This document shows positions 4,528 through 6,982 of a stretch of 6,982 bases of DNA, one piece after another. The DNA lies in assembly GCA_021151835.1 (NCBI GenBank), contig JAGKWO010000090.1:1-6982 (forward strand), given 5' to 3'. Position 1 is the stretch's first letter; each line of letters begins with the position of its first letter. Source of the DNA: Gammaproteobacteria bacterium. Lineage in GTDB: Bacteria; Pseudomonadota; Gammaproteobacteria; Pseudomonadales; Cellvibrionaceae. Below the pieces are notes generated by a model. It saw nothing but the letters and a program-made list of their open reading frames with translations, made no database searches and had not been told where the DNA came from. The position numbers and the translations under genes are program-made.

Positions 4528-6982
4528 TTAATTTGACTTATATGGGAAAACCCAGCCTTGTTGTGGCTTAGGCCCAATAGTATCGGTACGGAAAATTTTC
4601 AACTGACTTTGCTCTGTATCGCCCATAAGTTTAAAAATATCAGTTCGCGATTTAGTATGAATTGTTGCAATGGCACCTTCAGGATTCATCCCTACAAATC
4701 CAAACAATGATTCACCACTTCTCTGGTTATTTCTCATGTAAGAAATATATCCAGTTCTGATTTCATCATTGTATAGATACTTAATTTGATGACCATTTTG
4801 AATTATGTCCTGTCCCACATTGAGATAGTCATCTGCGCTATTAACTCGGAATTCAGGTCCATGCTTTTCGAAATGCTGAATTAACTTGGTTTCATTGGCA
4901 AATGCGGGAGCACTGTTTGTAGCTGCCTCACGAGTTGATCGTGATCTCAATAAACTGCCCGCCGGCGCTGCTATCATTCCTGCATCTGTAAATGCAAAAG
5001 CCGTATCTCGTGTGAATCCTAACAGGTCAGCAATATAATCGCTCGACTCACTCGGGTTCAATAACTTAAATGCTCCCTCACCAATTGAATCACCTGACAG
5101 TGCTACCCGCGATGGTGTATTGCCCACACCTACCAATAAATCTTCACCCGCTGATAATACCGCCAATGGAAGTGAGGCTGTTAAATACCCCGCATTTTCC
5201 CACGACGAATTGGCGGGATTGATTCGCCCAATCAAGTTATTTTTTAAATTATTAAAATAGCCCCCTTCAATGTGTATCGCCTGCCCAACACGGGTTGACC
5301 AAGTGCGATCATCACGAGGTTCACCCGGAACATGATAGGACGGGGTGTGATCGTAAAAACGCCAATTGCTCTCATCAGTATTTGTGCGGTAACCAATCAC
5401 CAAAACCTCTTCCACCGCAGCGTTCTCATCGTAGGCGGCGGAAGGCGCCGCTATGGGCGACGTGATTGTGTTTTCCTTGGCTCTTTGCACTTGCGCATTG
5501 GATTGCTGCACCGGCGTCAACTGCCCATCGGCATTACTCACGGCACCGGCTTCCGGTGTGGTGGCAGCAGCAGGGACATCTTTCCTGGCGGCTGCATCAC
5601 GGGCATCGGTGACCGGGGCCTTGTTGGCCGGTTGGGAAAGCTTCTGTACCAGCCAACTCGCTGACGCATTCCCAAACGCATCGGCCGCCAGGGATTCCCA
5701 ATCCTGTTTGCCACCGCGACCCGCTAACCGGCTTAAGGAACTGGATACGGTTGAGCCCCACATATTGCCCGCGAAGTTGCCGATAAAGCCATTGCTCACA
5801 CCACCTACGCTATCTGTTACAGAATTACCGGTTTTACCGGTAATTCCCGTTGAAATGGTGGCGACGGCCAAATCCGTCCAGTTGAAGTGGGTTTCCAGAC
5901 CGGCCACTTTGTTACTCACGTAGGCGCCGCCATACGTAGCAGCCCCCTGAGCCACAACCCCTGCCCTGCCAAGTTCACGAACGGCAGTACCGGTATTGGC
6001 ATAACCATTTCCAATTTTTACCGCGTTACCGGCCTTGTCCAGGGTGTTGGTACCAAATGCGCCCGTGCCCGATAAGTAACCCGCTGCCCCTGCTGCAAAC
6101 CCGGCCGTTAGCCCGGAGGAAAATGCAGAACGCAAGCTGATACTGTCGTTCATCCCCATCATCATCCCGGCCGCCTGACTGGCAAGGCTACCCACAAACC
6201 CACCGGCTGCGGCTGCAACCATCGCCGTTCCAACGGTTCCCATAGCCGCCGCCGCTGTACCTGCCGTGAGTGCAAGCCCGCTTCCCCCCGCCAGAGCCGC
6301 ACTACCGATAGCGGCAGCACCGGTGGCACCGGTAGCGGTGGCAGCAGCTCCCATTGCCGCTGCCGCCGCTCCCGCGGTCACAATAGTCACCACTACCGCC
6401 ACCACAATCATGATGATCATGCCCAGCTTGCCGCAGCCCTTGTCCGATTTGGGCGGAGGCAGGATTTCCGGGCTCGGTGTCAGGTCACCGATCACCTCAC
6501 CGGAATTGTACGGTTTGAAGGTGGTGGCGTTGTTTTTCAGGGTTTGCTGGGTGTTGGGAATCCGCAAACTGCGGCCCGCATCGTTTGCGCTGAATGCGTC
6601 CGTCGGACCCATGCCCAACGCATTGGCTTCGGCAATCACGTACCACAACGAACCATCACCAAACAGCGTTTGGGCAATTGCCGTTAAACTTTCACCGCCA
6701 ACAATCGTGTAGGTGCCCGGTACATTGCCGGCGGCATATTGGGTATTAATCGGACGTGTATTCGTGCCCTTGTCCCCGATATCCGCAATACTGCTGCCGT
6801 TGAAGTAGTAGTAGTTCTGCGACTTGACCGAGGTGGTACCAAAGGCTTTTTCCGCACTGCTGATAATCTGGTCTTCCGCGTTATAGGCGAAGTACTTGTG
6901 GGAAATACCGGTTTTATCCCCTGCCGGATTCGACTCTTCAATCTGGCTATGGGTTAACCGCCCGCGATGGTCATAGGTATTG
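4528..6982 (-). CDS. Rhs/YD-repeat polymorphic toxin, C-terminal 817 residues (partial)
   Basis: The frame is open from the right edge to TAA at 4528-4530, so the true start lies outside; a TTG at 6646-6648 falls inside the LysM domain and is not a start. Residue numbers are within the visible part. The end of the YD-repeat core is seen at 2-10 (TYDHRGRLT), with core-like sequence to about 70. A LysM domain lies at about 89-125 (YTIVGGESLTAIAQTLFGDG, then WYVIAEANAL). A Pro-rich linker and a membrane-like helix follow at about 188-206 (MIIMIVVAVVVTIV), then a long Ala/Gly-rich stretch, perhaps for toxin translocation. A pre-toxin region ends in the EAATNS boundary. The last ~121 residues are the toxin, with LIQHFEKHGPEF, DDYLN and SRTDIFKLM. 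HFxKHGxEF openings occur in BECR-type nuclease toxins, so an RNase-like activity is possible but unproven. Secretion probably depends on the upstream part, which is not visible. Confidence 0.88.
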   Translation of the reverse strand, partial: NTYDHRGRLTHSQIEESNPAGDKTGISHKYFAYNAEDQIISSAEKAFGTTSVKSQNYYYFNGSSIADIGDKGTNTRPINTQYAAGNVPGTYTIVGGESLTAIAQTLFGDGSLWYVIAEANALGMGPTDAFSANDAGRSLRIPNTQQTLKNNATTFKPYNSGEVIGDLTPSPEILPPPKSDKGCGKLGMIIMIVVAVVVTIVTAGAAAAAMGAAATATGATGAAAIGSAALAGGSGLALTAGTAAAAMGTVGTAMVAAAAGGFVGSLASQAAGMMMGMNDSISLRSAFSSGLTAGFAAGAAGYLSGTGAFGTNTLDKAGNAVKIGNGYANTGTAVRELGRAGVVAQGAATYGGAYVSNKVAGLETHFNWTDLAVATISTGITGKTGNSVTDSVGGVSNGFIGNFAGNMWGSTVSSSLSRLAGRGGKQDWESLAADAFGNASASWLVQKLSQPANKAPVTDARDAAARKDVPAAATTPEAGAVSNADGQLTPVQQSNAQVQRAKENTITSPIAAPSAAYDENAAVEEVLVIGYRTNTDESNWRFYDHTPSYHVPGEPRDDRTWSTRVGQAIHIEGGYFNNLKNNLIGRINPANSSWENAGYLTASLPLAVLSAGEDLLVGVGNTPSRVALSGDSIGEGAFKLLNPSESSDYIADLLGFTRDTAFAFTDAGMIAAPAGSLLRSRSTREAATNSAPAFANETKLIQHFEKHGPEFRVNSADDYLNVGQDIIQNGHQIKYLYNDEIRTGYISYMRNNQRSGESLFGFVGMNPEGAIATIHTKSRTDIFKLMGDTEQSQLKIFRTDTIGPKPQQGWVFPYKSN
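4910..4926 (-). other. Tip-boundary motif inside the main Rhs protein
   Basis: The minus strand reads GCAGCTACAAACAGTGC (A-A-T-N-S-A). It marks the change from the shared pre-toxin region to the toxin-specific HFEKHG domain and matches the junctions that head orphan modules C, D and E. Confidence 0.7.

Noticed and set aside
6646..6648. TTG as the start of a 706-residue protein
   Set aside because: The frame is open to the window edge and the TTG lies in the middle of a LysM domain; the gene starts outside the window.
6266..6712. Long plus-strand open frame rich in Ala/Pro/Val opposite the Rhs gene
   Set aside because: It is the antisense shadow of the GC-rich, Ala/Gly-rich stretch of the Rhs protein; it has no start signal or domain of its own.
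6684..6941. Minus-strand open frame rich in Arg/Thr, 85 codons
   Set aside because: It overlaps the Rhs frame on the same strand in a different register, while the Rhs frame there shows YD-repeat and LysM sequence.

Overview
The window is the 3' end of an Rhs/YD-repeat polymorphic-toxin locus followed by an array of displaced toxin-tip/immunity cassettes. Nearly everything is coded on the minus strand, so transcription reads from right to left. The YD-repeat/LysM toxin architecture and the GC-richer core suggest a Gram-negative proteobacterium, probably a gammaproteobacterium, but nothing in the window fixes the genus.

Layout in transcription order. Module A is the in-frame 3' part of the large Rhs gene (4528 to the right edge). 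It carries a YD-repeat end, a LysM domain, an Ala/Gly-rich hydrophobic stretch, a pre-toxin region and a C-terminal toxin with an HFEKHG motif. Its immunity gene (4133-4516) and a hairpin terminator (4089-4122) follow. A flanking segment (3977-4099) is duplicated at the far left end (35-153). Module B is an orphan tip (2869-3897) with its own pre-toxin region and a JAMM-like HTHP...SSDD toxin domain, plus a coupled immunity gene (2600-2860). A decayed scrap lies at 2463-2597. Module C is a toxin pseudogene (1968-2407) with one frameshift and one nonsense codon, followed by an apparently intact immunity gene (1711-1971). Module D is a toxin tip (1270-1676) with a frameshift near its junction, and its immunity gene (992-1273). 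Module E is a toxin tip (535-943), out of frame with its junction, and its immunity gene (191-532). A bidirectional terminator (154-187) closes the array, facing the last 28 codons of a plus-strand gene (1-87).

Modules C, D and E have the same physical form: the T5 tract of the preceding hairpin terminator runs without a gap into a short junction G(T/A)TGCT(A/G)CAA(A/G)CA(G/A), which reads V/D-A-T/A-N/S-S/N. Toxin, immunity gene and the next terminator follow. The same A-T-N-S motif sits inside the two longer reading frames, of modules A and B, exactly where the toxin-specific part starts. The motif therefore appears to mark the boundary at which tips are swapped onto the Rhs core.

How it would work: only module A is joined to the core and can be expressed as a full effector. 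The orphan toxins follow terminators and lack convincing starts, so they look silent. Their immunity genes look largely intact, which fits selection for continued protection against siblings that still carry those toxins. The 131-base direct repeat, which includes the terminator, suggests that module A and its 3' flank were pasted in ahead of an older end of the locus. Coordinates were derived by hand translation; family assignments are from motif memory, without database searches.
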